Of a DNA stretch of 64,000 nucleotides, positions 27,166 to 35,588 are shown piece after piece. Each line of letters begins with the position of its first letter. Within the stretch, counting starts at the first letter, position 1. The stretch comes from CAVSRC01 sp963785065. Lineage in GTDB: Bacteria > Pseudomonadota > Alphaproteobacteria > Rhizobiales > Kaistiaceae. The translations under genes were made by a program, and so were the position numbers. The DNA lies in the NCBI GenBank assembly GCA_963785065.1, contig CAWATX010000004.1:1178001-1242000 (forward strand), in the 5' to 3' direction. Under the pieces are notes generated by a model. It was not told the origin of the DNA and did no database searches. It saw only the letters and a program-made list of their open reading frames with translations.

Positions 27166-27475
27166 GCCGACAGCCTGCTCCAGCCGGCTTCACGAACAAC
27201 CAAACCTCTGGCGCCCCACGTCGCCACCGCAATTAGGCGGAGCGCCGCGTTACACCGCGCCTGCCAGCGCCTTAACAGTCGCCGGGTCGAAGCGGAGCAC
27301 GCCAATTCACCAGCCCTAACTGCCGCAGAGAAAAGTCAACCGCCGAACGCCGCCCGAGAGATATCTCTGGCACTTGCGGCCGCTCTCCGGCGCAAATGCG
27401 TCTCTCCGGGAACCACTGACGTTGCCCCCTGAGGTGCCCTCGGTGTGAACTGGACTCCGTCGGAAGGAGACGGAG

Positions 27476-27742
27476 ATGAAGAAGAGCCGGTACAGCGAGG
27501 AACAGATCATTGCCGTGCTGAAGGAGCATCAGGCGGGGATTCCGGTGTCGGAGCTCTGCCGCAAGCACGGGGTCAGCGAAGCGACGGTCTACAATTGGCG
27601 GTCACGCTACGGTGGGATGGAGATCTCCGAGGCTCGGCGGCTGAAGAGCCTCGAGGAAGAGAACCGCAAGCTGAAGAAGCTGCTGGCAGAGTCGATGCTC
27701 GATGTAGCCACGCTCCGTGAGGCGCTTGGAAAAAACTTCTGA
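27476..27742 (+). CDS. IS3-family transposase OrfA (copy 2)
   Basis: 88 residues, identical to the OrfA at 22154-22420: HTH (LCRKHGVSEATVYNWRSRYG) and zipper (LKSLEEENRKLKKLL). GGAGACGGAG precedes the ATG. Confidence 0.92.
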   Translation: MKKSRYSEEQIIAVLKEHQAGIPVSELCRKHGVSEATVYNWRSRYGGMEISEARRLKSLEEENRKLKKLLAESMLDVATLREALGKNF

Positions 27743-27765
27743 GGCCCGGATCGCGGAGAGCGTTC

Positions 27766-28587
27766 GTGACCTGGGCCGTGGAAGAGAAGAGCTACTCGCA
27801 GCGTCGTGCCTGCGGGCTGATCGGGCTTCATCCGAAGACCTATCGCTATGCCTCACGCCGATCTGATGACATCGAGCTGCGGGCTCGGCTGAAGGCATTG
27901 GCGAGCGAACGGCGGCGGTTCGGCTACCGCCGCCTGCACATCCTGCTCAAGCGCGAAGGGGTCGTGCTGAACCACAAGAAGCTGTTCCGGCTCTACCGAG
28001 AGGAACGATTGACGGTGAGGCGGCGCGGCGGTCGCAAGCGCGCGCTGGGTACGCGGGCGCCGATGACCCTGCCGCAAGGGCCGAACCAACGCTGGAGCCT
28101 CGACTTCGTCTCCGATACGCTGACCGACGGTCGACGCTTCCGGGTGCTGGTCGTGGTCGATGACTTCACCAGGGAGTGCCTGGCGCTGGTCGTCGACACA
28201 TCGCTGTCCGGTATCCGCGTCGCTCGAGAACTCGATGCTCTGGTCACCACCCGTGGTAGGCCGTTGATGATCGTCAGCGACAACGGCACCGAACTCACCT
28301 CGCGGGCAATCCTGCACTGGCAGGAGGATCAGGTTGTCGAGTGGCATTACATCGCGCCCGGCAAGCCGATGCAAAACGGCTTCGTCGAAAGCCTGAACGG
28401 CCGCTTCCGCGACGAGTGCCTCAACGAGCACCTCTTCCGCAGCCTGCCGGCGGCCAGGCAGATCATCGAAGAATGGAGGATCGACTACAACGCCCGCCGG
28501 CCCCACACGAGCCTTGGCGGCCTCACCCCAAACGAGTTTGCAACCCGGTCCCGGAGGGACCACAACGAGAACAGAGTCCAGTTATGA
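27766..28587 (+). CDS. IS3-family transposase OrfB (copy 2)
   Basis: 273 residues, identical to the OrfB at 21309-22130, with an intact DDE core (SLDFVSDTL, VSDNGTEL, NGFVESLNGRF). The exact identity of the two copies implies very recent transposition or gene conversion. Confidence 0.93.
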   Translation: MTWAVEEKSYSQRRACGLIGLHPKTYRYASRRSDDIELRARLKALASERRRFGYRRLHILLKREGVVLNHKKLFRLYREERLTVRRRGGRKRALGTRAPMTLPQGPNQRWSLDFVSDTLTDGRRFRVLVVVDDFTRECLALVVDTSLSGIRVARELDALVTTRGRPLMIVSDNGTELTSRAILHWQEDQVVEWHYIAPGKPMQNGFVESLNGRFRDECLNEHLFRSLPAARQIIEEWRIDYNARRPHTSLGGLTPNEFATRSRRDHNENRVQL

Positions 28588-28712
28588 GTGAGGGCAAACT
28601 GGGGGCAACGTCACCACCGGTCCACACGACTGCCCAAAACAGCGCGCAACCGGGCCACATATTCGATAGCCGGACAATACAAAACGCTATGTTATATCAA
28701 TCGCTTAATTAG

Positions 28713-28761
28713 TGGCTGGGGCGGGAGGAATCGAACCTCCGAATGGCGGAATCAAAATCCG
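28713..28761 (-). other. 3' half of tRNA-Gln(UUG), attachment-site-type scar
   Basis: On the minus strand it reads as an anticodon arm (CGGATTTTGATTCCG, anticodon TTG), then GGAGGTTCGATTCCTCC (T-arm) and CGCCCCAGCCA (acceptor with CCA). The 5' half (a TGGGGCG acceptor and D-arm) is absent from the neighbouring sequence, so it is not a functional tRNA. It marks one junction of an element that integrated into a tRNA-Gln gene. Confidence 0.82.
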
Positions 28762-28930
28762 TTTGTTTATTCAATGATTTCAAGGCGTATTTGGAAAAAG
28801 CGGTCGAAATACATCTTTGAGGTTTTAATAGCTTGGCGGTCGTTTCCAAATGATGGACAGCCCTTGGAGGCTGGACCGTCATGCTGATGAACGGCCTTTC
28901 CCAATGCCTTCAAAAAGAGAGTGATGATCA

Positions 28931-28988
28931 TTGGTAGCGGAGGTCCGTTCTTTACGCTTCCCCCCCTTAGTTTTGGCTGTTTTGCGGC
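28931..28988 (+). repeat. Dispersed ~57-bp repeat, copy A
   Basis: Starts TTGGTAGCGGAGGTCCGTTC, runs through a seven-C tract and ends TTGGCTGTTTTGCG. A near-identical copy (about three differences) lies at 32073-32127, immediately before an IS3-family element. The two copies bracket the CaCA antiporter, the small membrane protein and exoD. Origin unknown. Confidence 0.8.
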
Positions 28989-29040
28989 GTGACTTCGGGT
29001 TGGACGGATACCCTCCCCTACGCGCACAAGGCCCCTAGGC

Positions 29041-29227
29041 CGCGGCCTCGTAAACACGCAGCCAGAGACGGATGCAGGCGAGTTTGACGATAGTTGGTCG
29101 TGAGCTTGTCGTACCGGGTCGCGACGCGGCGACATTGCTTGATCTTGTTGAAGAACCGTTCGACCAGATCGCGGTCGCGATAGAGGTAGAGGCTGAAGCA
29201 GATCAGCACCGTACTGAAGCGTCGCAA
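29041..29227 (-). pseudogene. IS5-family transposase C-terminal remnant
   Basis: The minus strand encodes LYLYRDRDLVERFFNKIKQC and RRVATRYDKLTTNY, the conserved C-terminal part of IS5 (IS427-group) transposases. After a one-base frameshift it continues as VKLACIRLWLRVYEAAA to a stop at about 29039. The N-terminal catalytic part is missing. It lies beside repeat copy A in an otherwise gene-free 850-base stretch (28614-29467). Confidence 0.78.
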
Positions 29228-29467
29228 CTCCAGCTTCCTCGCTCAGGACCGGATGGACAACCCGTCGAAAGCTCACAACCTGCGCACTGCTGATAGACCA
29301 GATCGACCGCGTGGCTTCCAACGGCGATCGTCCCTTGCCTCCTGTCCGCGCGCCGCGTTGGCCGCGTCCGGCCGCCGTTGAAAATGACCTAGCGCGCTCG
29401 CACATTCTGTCGATCTTCTCATGAGCGCGGCCGTTCGATAGGGGTCGGGCGCTACCAGGACACCTGC

Positions 29468-30391
29468 ATGTTGCTCGATATGGCGTTGCTTTTTGCCGGC
29501 CTATGCCTGCTTTTTCTGGGTGGTGAGGCTCTGGTGCGTGGCGCAGTTTCGCTCGCCAATCGGCTCCGGCTGCCGCCTCTGGTGATTGGCCTCACCGTTG
29601 TGGGCTTCGGCACGTCGATGCCCGAACTCCTCGTCTCCCTGCAGGCCGCATGGGATGGTCATCCCGATATCGCCGTCGGCAACGTCGTCGGTTCGAATAT
29701 CGCAAACACCCTGTTGATCCTTGGTCTTTCGGCCGCCATTGCTCCGCTGGCAGTCCGTATTCCCGGAATCGCGCGCGACATCGCCATGATGATGGCGGCG
29801 GCTATCGTCATGCTTGGCCTTGGCGTTGTCGGCCAGATAGGATCGATCATCGGCGTGGCGATGGTTGCGGCGCTCAGTGGCTACATCGCCTACGCCGCAG
29901 TGGCAGGGCGCAAACAAAACCACCTTGATCCCGAACTAGCCAAGCGTTTGCCAGCCCTGAAAGAAGCGGTTGTCTTGTTTGGTGGTCTGGCTGCGCTGAT
30001 CGCGGGCGCGCATTTGCTTGTCGTTTCTTCTGTGTCGATTGCTCTTGCTTTTGGCGTCTCCGAGGCAGTGATTGGCCTCACCATCGTCGCCATCGGCACA
30101 AGCCTTCCGGAATTGGCGACGTCGGTGGTTGCGGCCTACCGCCGCCACAGCGAGGTTGCGGTTGGCAACGTCATCGGCTCCAACATTTTCAACATCCTGG
30201 GAATTCTCGGACTAACCGCGATCGTAAAGCCGGTACAGATCTCGCCCGAGCTGGCGATGTCTGATGTCCCGATCATGGTGGTCGTATCGGCAATACTTGC
30301 GATTTTGGTCCTCACGCTCTGTAGACTCGGCCGGCCCGTGGCTGCGCTCTTTCTGATCGGCTATGCGGTTTACGTGTCGGCCCTTTTCTAG
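29468..30391 (+). CDS. Calcium/sodium antiporter (CaCA family, YrbG-like)
   Basis: A 307-residue integral membrane exchanger with about ten hydrophobic spans in two inverted halves. Both alpha repeats are intact: VGFGTSMPELLVSL with GNVVGSNIANTL in the first half, and VAIGTSLPELATSV with GNVIGSNIFNIL in the second. These provide the cation-binding Glu and Asn residues. It probably exports Ca2+ in exchange for Na+ or H+. It starts soon after the IS5 remnant, so its native upstream context is lost. No clear operon partner is seen downstream. Confidence 0.93.
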   Translation: MLLDMALLFAGLCLLFLGGEALVRGAVSLANRLRLPPLVIGLTVVGFGTSMPELLVSLQAAWDGHPDIAVGNVVGSNIANTLLILGLSAAIAPLAVRIPGIARDIAMMMAAAIVMLGLGVVGQIGSIIGVAMVAALSGYIAYAAVAGRKQNHLDPELAKRLPALKEAVVLFGGLAALIAGAHLLVVSSVSIALAFGVSEAVIGLTIVAIGTSLPELATSVVAAYRRHSEVAVGNVIGSNIFNILGILGLTAIVKPVQISPELAMSDVPIMVVVSAILAILVLTLCRLGRPVAALFLIGYAVYVSALF

Positions 30392-30569
30392 TTTGAATCT
30401 TGGCAGCCGGCGAGCGGCCCAGCTAGAGGGTGCGTGCAGTGCTTCGGGCAATTCCGTCGTGGTCTGGCTTCGGAAACCTGAGTACAATGCTGCTTATGCC
30501 CAAAAATAGCCGCGATCAGCAGCGCTGGGTGAGTGGTGACTTGCCCCTCGGGCACGTTCTCGGCGACGC

Positions 30570-30959
30570 ATGACACCATCGGTTGTCACCATTTTCCGCT
30601 TCCGCTTGGCGCGCGCCGCGGCCCTGCTGGCGGTCGTTGCCTTCGGCGTCCAAGGTGCCCTTCAAAGCCCTTACGTCGTCGGGCCGCCACCGGCCTCCGT
30701 CCGAGCGGAAGCGACGGTCACCGCGACAGACCCCGGTCCGGCCTACACAATTCTGCGGGCGGCGCCGGCCGAGACAATCAATCCCTCACCGCAGCAAAAG
30801 CGGCCACCGTTCATCACAAAGGCCGCCGCACCACCTCCGGCCGTTGCTCTCGTCGCGTCATCGACATCTGATCGGCAAGTCGCTTGCGCGACCCCGCGGC
30901 ACCCGACCTCGCTGCACCTTCCGCCTTATGCAGCGCGGGGACCGCCTTTCCTCTCCTGA
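30570..30959 (+). CDS. Hypothetical small exported protein
   Basis: A 129-codon frame with a basic N-terminus followed by a hydrophobic stretch (LARAAALLAVVAFGVQGAL), which could be a signal peptide or anchor. A proline/alanine-rich remainder follows with a single Cys. No good ribosome site, no recognised domain and competing frames of similar length make this tentative. Confidence 0.3.
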   Translation: MTPSVVTIFRFRLARAAALLAVVAFGVQGALQSPYVVGPPPASVRAEATVTATDPGPAYTILRAAPAETINPSPQQKRPPFITKAAAPPPAVALVASSTSDRQVACATPRHPTSLHLPPYAARGPPFLS

Positions 30960-31012
30960 GCCAATGCCGCCGGTAAACCTGCGGCACATGTCAACGGAGC
31001 GCCTGTAAGGCT

Positions 31013-31049
31013 GCGGCCGGTTCATGTCGGCCGCGCCTACAAGGCGCGT
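31013..31049 (+). promoter_or_regulatory. Two adjacent stem-loops in the leader of a small membrane-protein gene
   Basis: GCGGCCG, an 8-base loop and CGGCCGC (31013-31034) form a perfect 7-bp hairpin. CGCGCC, TACAA and GGCGCG (31033-31049) form a second 6-bp hairpin; the two share bases and may be alternatives. They end six bases before a CAGGAG ribosome site. This layout could act as an attenuator or translational switch. Confidence 0.5.
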
Positions 31050-31066
31050 GATCTCAGGAGAAAGTC

Positions 31067-31222
31067 GTGACTGATAGGGAAATACAGCCTGGCGATACCG
31101 TTTCGCCGAAGCCGGCGGACGATCGATTCACTCGAATAGAGAAGGTTATCCGCTGGGTGTTCTGGATCGGGATGGCGGGCGCGACAGTGTGGGTCTTCGC
31201 GAGCCTGCTGATCCACAAGTAG
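31067..31222 (+). CDS. 51-residue single-span membrane protein
   Basis: GTG start at 31067 with CAGGAG at 31055-31060. It encodes a polar, charged N-terminal half (TDREIQPGDTVSPKPADDRF) and a C-terminal membrane span (VIRWVFWIGMAGATVWVF, then ASLLIHK), ending in TAG. It is too short for usual length cut-offs, but the ribosome site, membrane topology and structured leader support it. It lies 65 bases before exoD, so the two may be co-transcribed. No family recognised. Confidence 0.6.
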   Translation: MTDREIQPGDTVSPKPADDRFTRIEKVIRWVFWIGMAGATVWVFASLLIHK

Positions 31223-31287
31223 GCAAGCATAAGGCGGGCGGCGGCCGCTTCGCAGCCGCCCGCCTCGCCTCTTGGCGCGGCTTAGGG

Positions 31288-31935
31288 ATGACAAATCGGT
31301 TCCTCAAAACGGGCAAACGCAGACATCGGCGGCTTTCCTCCGTGCTGCGTGCCTTGACAGAACAGCCGCGCGAGCAGCTTGCCCTCCGTGAGTTGGTGCA
31401 ATCCTTCGGTGATCGTTCCTTTGGCGTTCTCATGTTCCTCTTCGCGATCCCGAACCTCATCCCGCTATTGCCACCAGGATCTTCTGCCGTTTTCGGTCTT
31501 CCTTTGATCGTCATTTCGGTGCAGCTCGCAATCGGCCGCAGGTTTCTATGGTTGCCTGACGTCCTTGCTCGTCAGGTCCTGCGTCGGTCTGATCTCAAGC
31601 GCGTGTTCGAATACATTCTTCCGTGGCTGCGCCGCCTGGAGCGGCTGCTGTCGCCGCGCCTCACTTTTCTATTCGGGCCTATCGGAGATCGCGCGGTTGG
31701 AATGGTCTGTCTCACGATGGCTGCCGTCTTGTTCCTGCCAATTCCGTTTGTGAACTTCGTGCCGGCGCTCGCGATTGCACTGTTCGCGCTTGCCTTGCTC
31801 CAACAGGATGGGCTGCTGATCCTTGTGGCGCTCTTTGTCTCAATCTGCTCCATCGCCATCCTGATCAGCATCTCGCGTGCGCTCTGGCTCGCGATCACGG
31901 CATTCTTCGTCGCGCTCGATCTTCCTCTCTTTTGA
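31288..31935 (+). CDS. exoD: Exopolysaccharide synthesis protein ExoD family
   Basis: About 215 residues from the ATG at 31288 (MTNRFLKTGKRRHRRLSS). The family core LALRELVQSFGDRSFGVLMF, LFAIPNLIPLLPPGSS and GLPLIVISVQLAIGRRFLWLP is followed by several membrane spans at the C-terminus. ExoD was first described in Sinorhizobium as needed for exopolysaccharide production and alkaline tolerance during nodule invasion. The molecular role is unknown. An in-frame upstream start at 31189 would overlap the small membrane-protein gene and is less likely. Only a weak ribosome site (AGGG) is seen. Confidence 0.88.
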   Translation: MTNRFLKTGKRRHRRLSSVLRALTEQPREQLALRELVQSFGDRSFGVLMFLFAIPNLIPLLPPGSSAVFGLPLIVISVQLAIGRRFLWLPDVLARQVLRRSDLKRVFEYILPWLRRLERLLSPRLTFLFGPIGDRAVGMVCLTMAAVLFLPIPFVNFVPALAIALFALALLQQDGLLILVALFVSICSIAILISISRALWLAITAFFVALDLPLF

Positions 31936-32072
31936 GGCCAATGGCAGTCGACCGGCGTCGTGGCACCGAAACCGCGTGAACTGGCCCGCCACGCCGGGCC
32001 AGGGTCATTGATCCGGACGCCGACCAAGCTCGCCCGCAACAGACAGGTAAATCATTGATTTCATTTGACTTT

Positions 32073-32127
32073 TTGGTAGCGGAGGTCCGTTCCTTACGTT
32101 CCCCCCCTTAGTCTTGGCTGTTTTGCG
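32073..32127 (+). repeat. Dispersed ~57-bp repeat, copy B
   Basis: Same sequence as copy A at 28931 apart from about three changes (one fewer C before the TTC, and the last bases cut by the IS). It ends exactly where the IS3-family element starts at 32128. It is the left flank of that element, but the right flank shows no continuation of the repeat. Confidence 0.8.
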
Positions 32128-32145
32128 TGACGTTGCCCCCAGATT

Positions 32146-32997
32146 TTATCCAGCCATGAGTGGAGTCGGGCCGGTTGATGCCGCTTGCGCGGCGATGGCG
32201 AAGGTGGCGGCATAGGCAGCTGGGGTGAGCCAGCCGAGGCGTGAGTGCGGGCGTTCAGTGTTGTAGTCGCTCCGCCAGCCCGCGAGAGCCATGCGGGCGT
32301 GGGGCAGGTTCAGAAGCTCGTCGCGAAGACGGCCGTTGAAGCTCTCGCAAAGACCGTTCTGCATTGGCTTGCCTGGAGCGATGTAGTGCCAGCCGATCCG
32401 GCTCTCGTCGGTCCAGGTCAAGATCGCGTTCGAGGTCAGCTCGGTGCCATTGTCGCTGACGATCGTCGCTGGTCTGCCGCGGCCGGCGATGATCTGGTCC
32501 AGTTCCCGAGCCACCCTCATCCCGGAGAGCGAGGTATCGGCGACCAGCGCGAGGCATTCCCGGGTGCAGTCATCGATCACGGTCAGGATGCGGGAGCGAC
32601 GGCCGTCGATGAGCTGATCGGAGACGAAGTCGAGCGACCAGCGGTCGTTGGGCTGGAGTGGCAGGGTGATTGGCGCCCGCATCCCCATCGCTCGCTTGCG
32701 GCCACCGCGCCGGCGCACGATCAGCCGCTCCTCCTTGTAGAGCCGGAACAGCCGTTTGTGGTTCACAACGAAGCCCTCCCGACGCAAGAGGATGTGCAGC
32801 CGCCGGTAGCCAAAGCGCCGGCGCTCATCAGCCAGTGCCCTCATTCGTTCGCGCAGCCGGCCATCATCCGGCCGCTGCGGCCGGTAGCGCACCGTCATCC
32901 GGCAGATCTCGATCATCGTACACGCCCGCCGCTCGCTCACCCCCAGCTTCTCCCGGAGAAGAGCGACTGCCTCACGCCTGGCGGCGGGCGTTACCAT
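32146..32997 (-). CDS. IS3-family transposase OrfB
   Basis: 283 residues with an intact DDE core: RWSLDFVSDQLIDGR, TIVSDNGTELTS and MQNGLCESFNGRLRDE. It is related to but different from the OrfB of the duplicated pair. It overlaps orfA by seven bases. Confidence 0.92.
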   Translation of the reverse strand: MVTPAARREAVALLREKLGVSERRACTMIEICRMTVRYRPQRPDDGRLRERMRALADERRRFGYRRLHILLRREGFVVNHKRLFRLYKEERLIVRRRGGRKRAMGMRAPITLPLQPNDRWSLDFVSDQLIDGRRSRILTVIDDCTRECLALVADTSLSGMRVARELDQIIAGRGRPATIVSDNGTELTSNAILTWTDESRIGWHYIAPGKPMQNGLCESFNGRLRDELLNLPHARMALAGWRSDYNTERPHSRLGWLTPAAYAATFAIAAQAASTGPTPLMAG

Positions 32998-33257
32998 TTT
33001 TTTGCAAGTAGTTCCTTCAGGCCGGCCTTGTCGAGCATGGCGTCAGCCAGCAGACGCTTCAGCTTGGCGTTCTCGTCCTCAAGCGCTTTCAGCCGCTTCG
33101 CGTCGGACACGTCAAGGCCGCCGTACTTGGCCTTCCACTTGTAGAAGGTCGCGCTGCTAACCCCATGCTTCCGGCAAAGGTCGGCTGTCGCTACCCCGGC
33201 TTCCTGCTCGCGTAGGATCGCCACGATCTGCTCTTCCGTGAACCTTGAACGCTTCAT
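32991..33257 (-). CDS. IS3-family transposase OrfA
   Basis: 88 residues: HTH (FTEEQIVAILREQEAG, LCRKHGVSSATFYKWKAKYG) and zipper (LKALEDENAKLKRLLADAM). It overlaps the start of orfB, which fits frameshift production of OrfAB. Confidence 0.92.
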   Translation of the reverse strand: MKRSRFTEEQIVAILREQEAGVATADLCRKHGVSSATFYKWKAKYGGLDVSDAKRLKALEDENAKLKRLLADAMLDKAGLKELLAKKW

Positions 33258-33335
33258 CAGTCCGATCCTCTCTAGAGGCCGGACTCCATCTCAAACCGGA
33301 TAAGCCTCAGGGGGCAACGTCAAGTCGCAACCCTA

Positions 33336-34784
33336 CTATCGGTAGAAACTCGGCAGGAAGAGGATCAGGACGCCCTGGATCTCCAGGCGGCCGACAATCA
33401 TCGCGAAGGTCAGCAGCAATTTCGCGGGGTCAGACAGGCTGCTGAAGTTGCCGGCCGGCCCGACGATCGGACCGATGCCCGGTCCGACATTGGCCATGCA
33501 TTCTGCCACTGACGACATCGCCGTCTCCATATCCAGCCCGGTCAGGCCAACCGCCACCGAGAGCACCACGAAGGTTGCCAGGTAGAGGAAGGCGAACGTG
33601 CCCACCGAGCTGACCGCGTCGTCGTTGAGGACCTTTGTGCCATAGTAGATCGGGGAGATTTGGTGCGGATGGAGCACTTGCTTCACATGCTGCGTGACAA
33701 GACGATAGAGCACGATCAGCCGGAATGTCTTGATGCCGCCTGCGGTCGATCCGGTGCAACCGCCCGGGAAGTTAAACAGGAAAAAGGCGGTCGCAACGAA
33801 CGGACCCCACTTCAGGTAGTCCGTGGAGGCGTAGCCTGTGGTGCTGACGACGGATGTGATGTTGAAAGCCGCTTCGGTCAGCGCCGAGAAAAAGGGGAGC
33901 TGCCCGGTCAGCCACACATAAAGGGTAACGACCAAGACAAATCCGGCGAGCATGCACACGAAGACAGGAATCTGCGGGTCGATCCGATCCCGCCAACGGC
34001 CGGGCCTCAGCACTCTGAGATAGGCGATCATGGGAAGCGCACCCGAGATCATGAACAGAACGCTCGCCCATTGCAGCGCCGGGCTGTGAAAATAGCCGAA
34101 GGAGGCGTCGTGGGTTGAGAATCCGGCGGTCGGCAGGGTCGTCAACGCATGGCATAGCGCGTCGAAGGGTGACATGCCGAGCGCCCAGTAGGTCAGGCCG
34201 CAAGCGAGCGTCAACAACGCGTAGACGCGGCCGACGAGCCTGGCTACGTGCCCCGCCTTGGGAATGACATCCTCCGAGCGGTCGGAAGATTCCATGCGGA
34301 AGAGCTGCATGCCGCCGATCCGGAGGAACGGCAGGATGATGATGGCGAGCCCGATGATCCCGAGGCCGCCCAGCCACTGCACGGTCGAGCGCCACAACAG
34401 GATCGCCGACGGCATCGTATCGAGGCCGCTCATCACCGTCGAACCGGTGGTGGTGAAGCCCGATACCATCTCGAAGTAGCCGTCGACGAAGGAGAGGCCG
34501 ATCGGCTGTCCCATCAGCGGCAGAGCAGCGAAGGCCGGCACCACAAACCAGGAGACCGAGGTCAGCAGGGCGGCATCGCGGAAGCGCAGTTCGAACGGGC
34601 GGCCCTTGGTGGTGAGGATGCAGGCACCGGCCACCGCCGCGGTGATGGTGGCGCTGATCGTGAAAATCTCCGCGGCTCCGTCTCCGGCGGCAATTGCCGC
34701 CAGAGCCATCAACGCCTCGCCGCCAGCGGTCACCAGCAGAATCCACCCGAGGGCCAGTACGGCAGGCCAGATCTTGGGTAGCAT
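33336..34784 (-). CDS. trkH: TrkH-family potassium uptake protein
   Basis: A 482-residue membrane protein of the TrkH/KtrB superfamily that translocates K+ with a cytosolic TrkA/KtrA partner. No partner is encoded here. Pore-loop signatures are visible: VSGFTTTGSTVMSGLD (first filter), TTLPTAGFSTHDASF (second), NITSVVSTTGYASTDYLKW (third) and AECMANVGPGIGPIVGP (fourth). Also visible is GGCTGSTAGGIKTFR, typical of the intramembrane gate region. The C-terminus (LFLPSFYR) is complete although an IS ends 13 bases past it. With the kdp locus 1.4 kb away, this forms a potassium-acquisition neighbourhood. Confidence 0.93.
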   Translation of the reverse strand: MLPKIWPAVLALGWILLVTAGGEALMALAAIAAGDGAAEIFTISATITAAVAGACILTTKGRPFELRFRDAALLTSVSWFVVPAFAALPLMGQPIGLSFVDGYFEMVSGFTTTGSTVMSGLDTMPSAILLWRSTVQWLGGLGIIGLAIIILPFLRIGGMQLFRMESSDRSEDVIPKAGHVARLVGRVYALLTLACGLTYWALGMSPFDALCHALTTLPTAGFSTHDASFGYFHSPALQWASVLFMISGALPMIAYLRVLRPGRWRDRIDPQIPVFVCMLAGFVLVVTLYVWLTGQLPFFSALTEAAFNITSVVSTTGYASTDYLKWGPFVATAFFLFNFPGGCTGSTAGGIKTFRLIVLYRLVTQHVKQVLHPHQISPIYYGTKVLNDDAVSSVGTFAFLYLATFVVLSVAVGLTGLDMETAMSSVAECMANVGPGIGPIVGPAGNFSSLSDPAKLLLTFAMIVGRLEIQGVLILFLPSFYR

Positions 34785-35058
34785 GCACTCAGCTCATCTA
34801 TCGAGACGACGGAATTGCACGCTCAACTCTACGCCCGCGTTGTGTGACGAAGTCGCTGCCCGGCAAGCCATTTCGTCTCGGAGTAACCCGCGTAGCTTCT
34901 CGGACTACAGCCAACAATGAAAACTGCCCCGAATTGCTCAGCCTTTCCCAAGGCTCAGACCACGTACAGAAACGACGGGGCGCCATAGGAAAACCAGAGG
35001 AAGTCGCCCTCCGCGTTATAAAGATTTCATAAAGGCCATCGGGAGGGCGTGGACGCAG

Positions 35059-35334
35059 GTGTTCCTCCACCACTTCGGGCGTGTGCGCGCCACGGCGGGA
35101 CGACACAAGACTACGGATTTGCTCGTTATCTTTGGCCTCCTCGCCGTGACCACTATCCTCGTGTTCTATGCGCTGGAAGATCGCAGCCCGTGGTACACGC
35201 GTGCCTTCGCCGGAACCTGCGCAGCCGCCTCGGTCTACGCCTTCGTGCAAGGCGCTTGGGCGTTCGGAATCGTCGAAGCCGTGTGGGCGGCCGTCGCGCT
35301 GTTGCGCTGGCGAAGGAAGGTGACGTCTGTCTAG
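35059..35334 (+). CDS. Small hypothetical membrane protein
   Basis: 91 residues from a GTG. It has two or three hydrophobic stretches (LLVIFGLLAVTTILVFYALE; AFAGTCAAASVYAFVQGAWA) and the segment AWAFGIVEAVWAAVALLRW, a pattern seen in small conserved membrane proteins of Hyphomicrobiales. GGGAGGG lies about 13 bases upstream. It stands alone between trkH and kdp. Function unknown. Confidence 0.65.
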   Translation: MFLHHFGRVRATAGRHKTTDLLVIFGLLAVTTILVFYALEDRSPWYTRAFAGTCAAASVYAFVQGAWAFGIVEAVWAAVALLRWRRKVTSV

Positions 35335-35588
35335 AAAGCAGCGCGACTTAATTTGCGCTGTCGGGCCAAGCATGGGCCTCCACTCTTCGTGATACGCGCC
35401 ACTGCCTCTGATCTGGACATAAGCGGAAGAGCGATGACGCAGGTGGCTGATTGCCCGACCGCCTACGTACCCAACGAAGGTCATTCCCTATGTCGCGCCT
35501 ATTCAGACGCGCTTCGGGCTGACTCGAATTCATATGGGGTTGGCGCCACGGTACGGCCGCAACGAACGCAGACGCCGGCTTCCAGGAC

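Larger units (their letters stand above)
27417..28613 (+). mobile_element. IS3-family (IS407-group-like) element, copy 2
   Basis: 1,197 bp in the opposite orientation to the copy at 21283-22479, with the same ends (TGACGTTGCCCCC). It is flanked by its own 4-bp target duplication CCAC (27413-27416 and 28614-28617). Different duplications at the two copies show independent insertions. Encoded proteins are identical to those of copy 1. Confidence 0.95.
32128..33322 (-). mobile_element. IS3-family (IS407-group-like) element, distinct from the identical pair
   Basis: 1,195 bp. Ends TGACGTTGCCCCC on both sides, the same terminal repeat as the pair at 21283 and 27417, but the internal sequence and proteins differ clearly. 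Left flank TGCG and right flank AGTC do not match, so no target duplication survives. It inserted directly after repeat copy B and a few bases from the trkH stop codon. Confidence 0.9.

Noticed and set aside
21283..28613. Composite transposon made of the identical IS pair and the genes between them
   Set aside because: Each copy has its own 4-bp target duplication (CCGC and CCAC), which shows two independent insertions rather than movement of the whole 7.3 kb unit.
28713..28790. A complete tRNA-Gln gene
   Set aside because: The anticodon arm, T-arm and CCA end are present, but the expected TGGGGCG 5' strand and D-arm are missing upstream.
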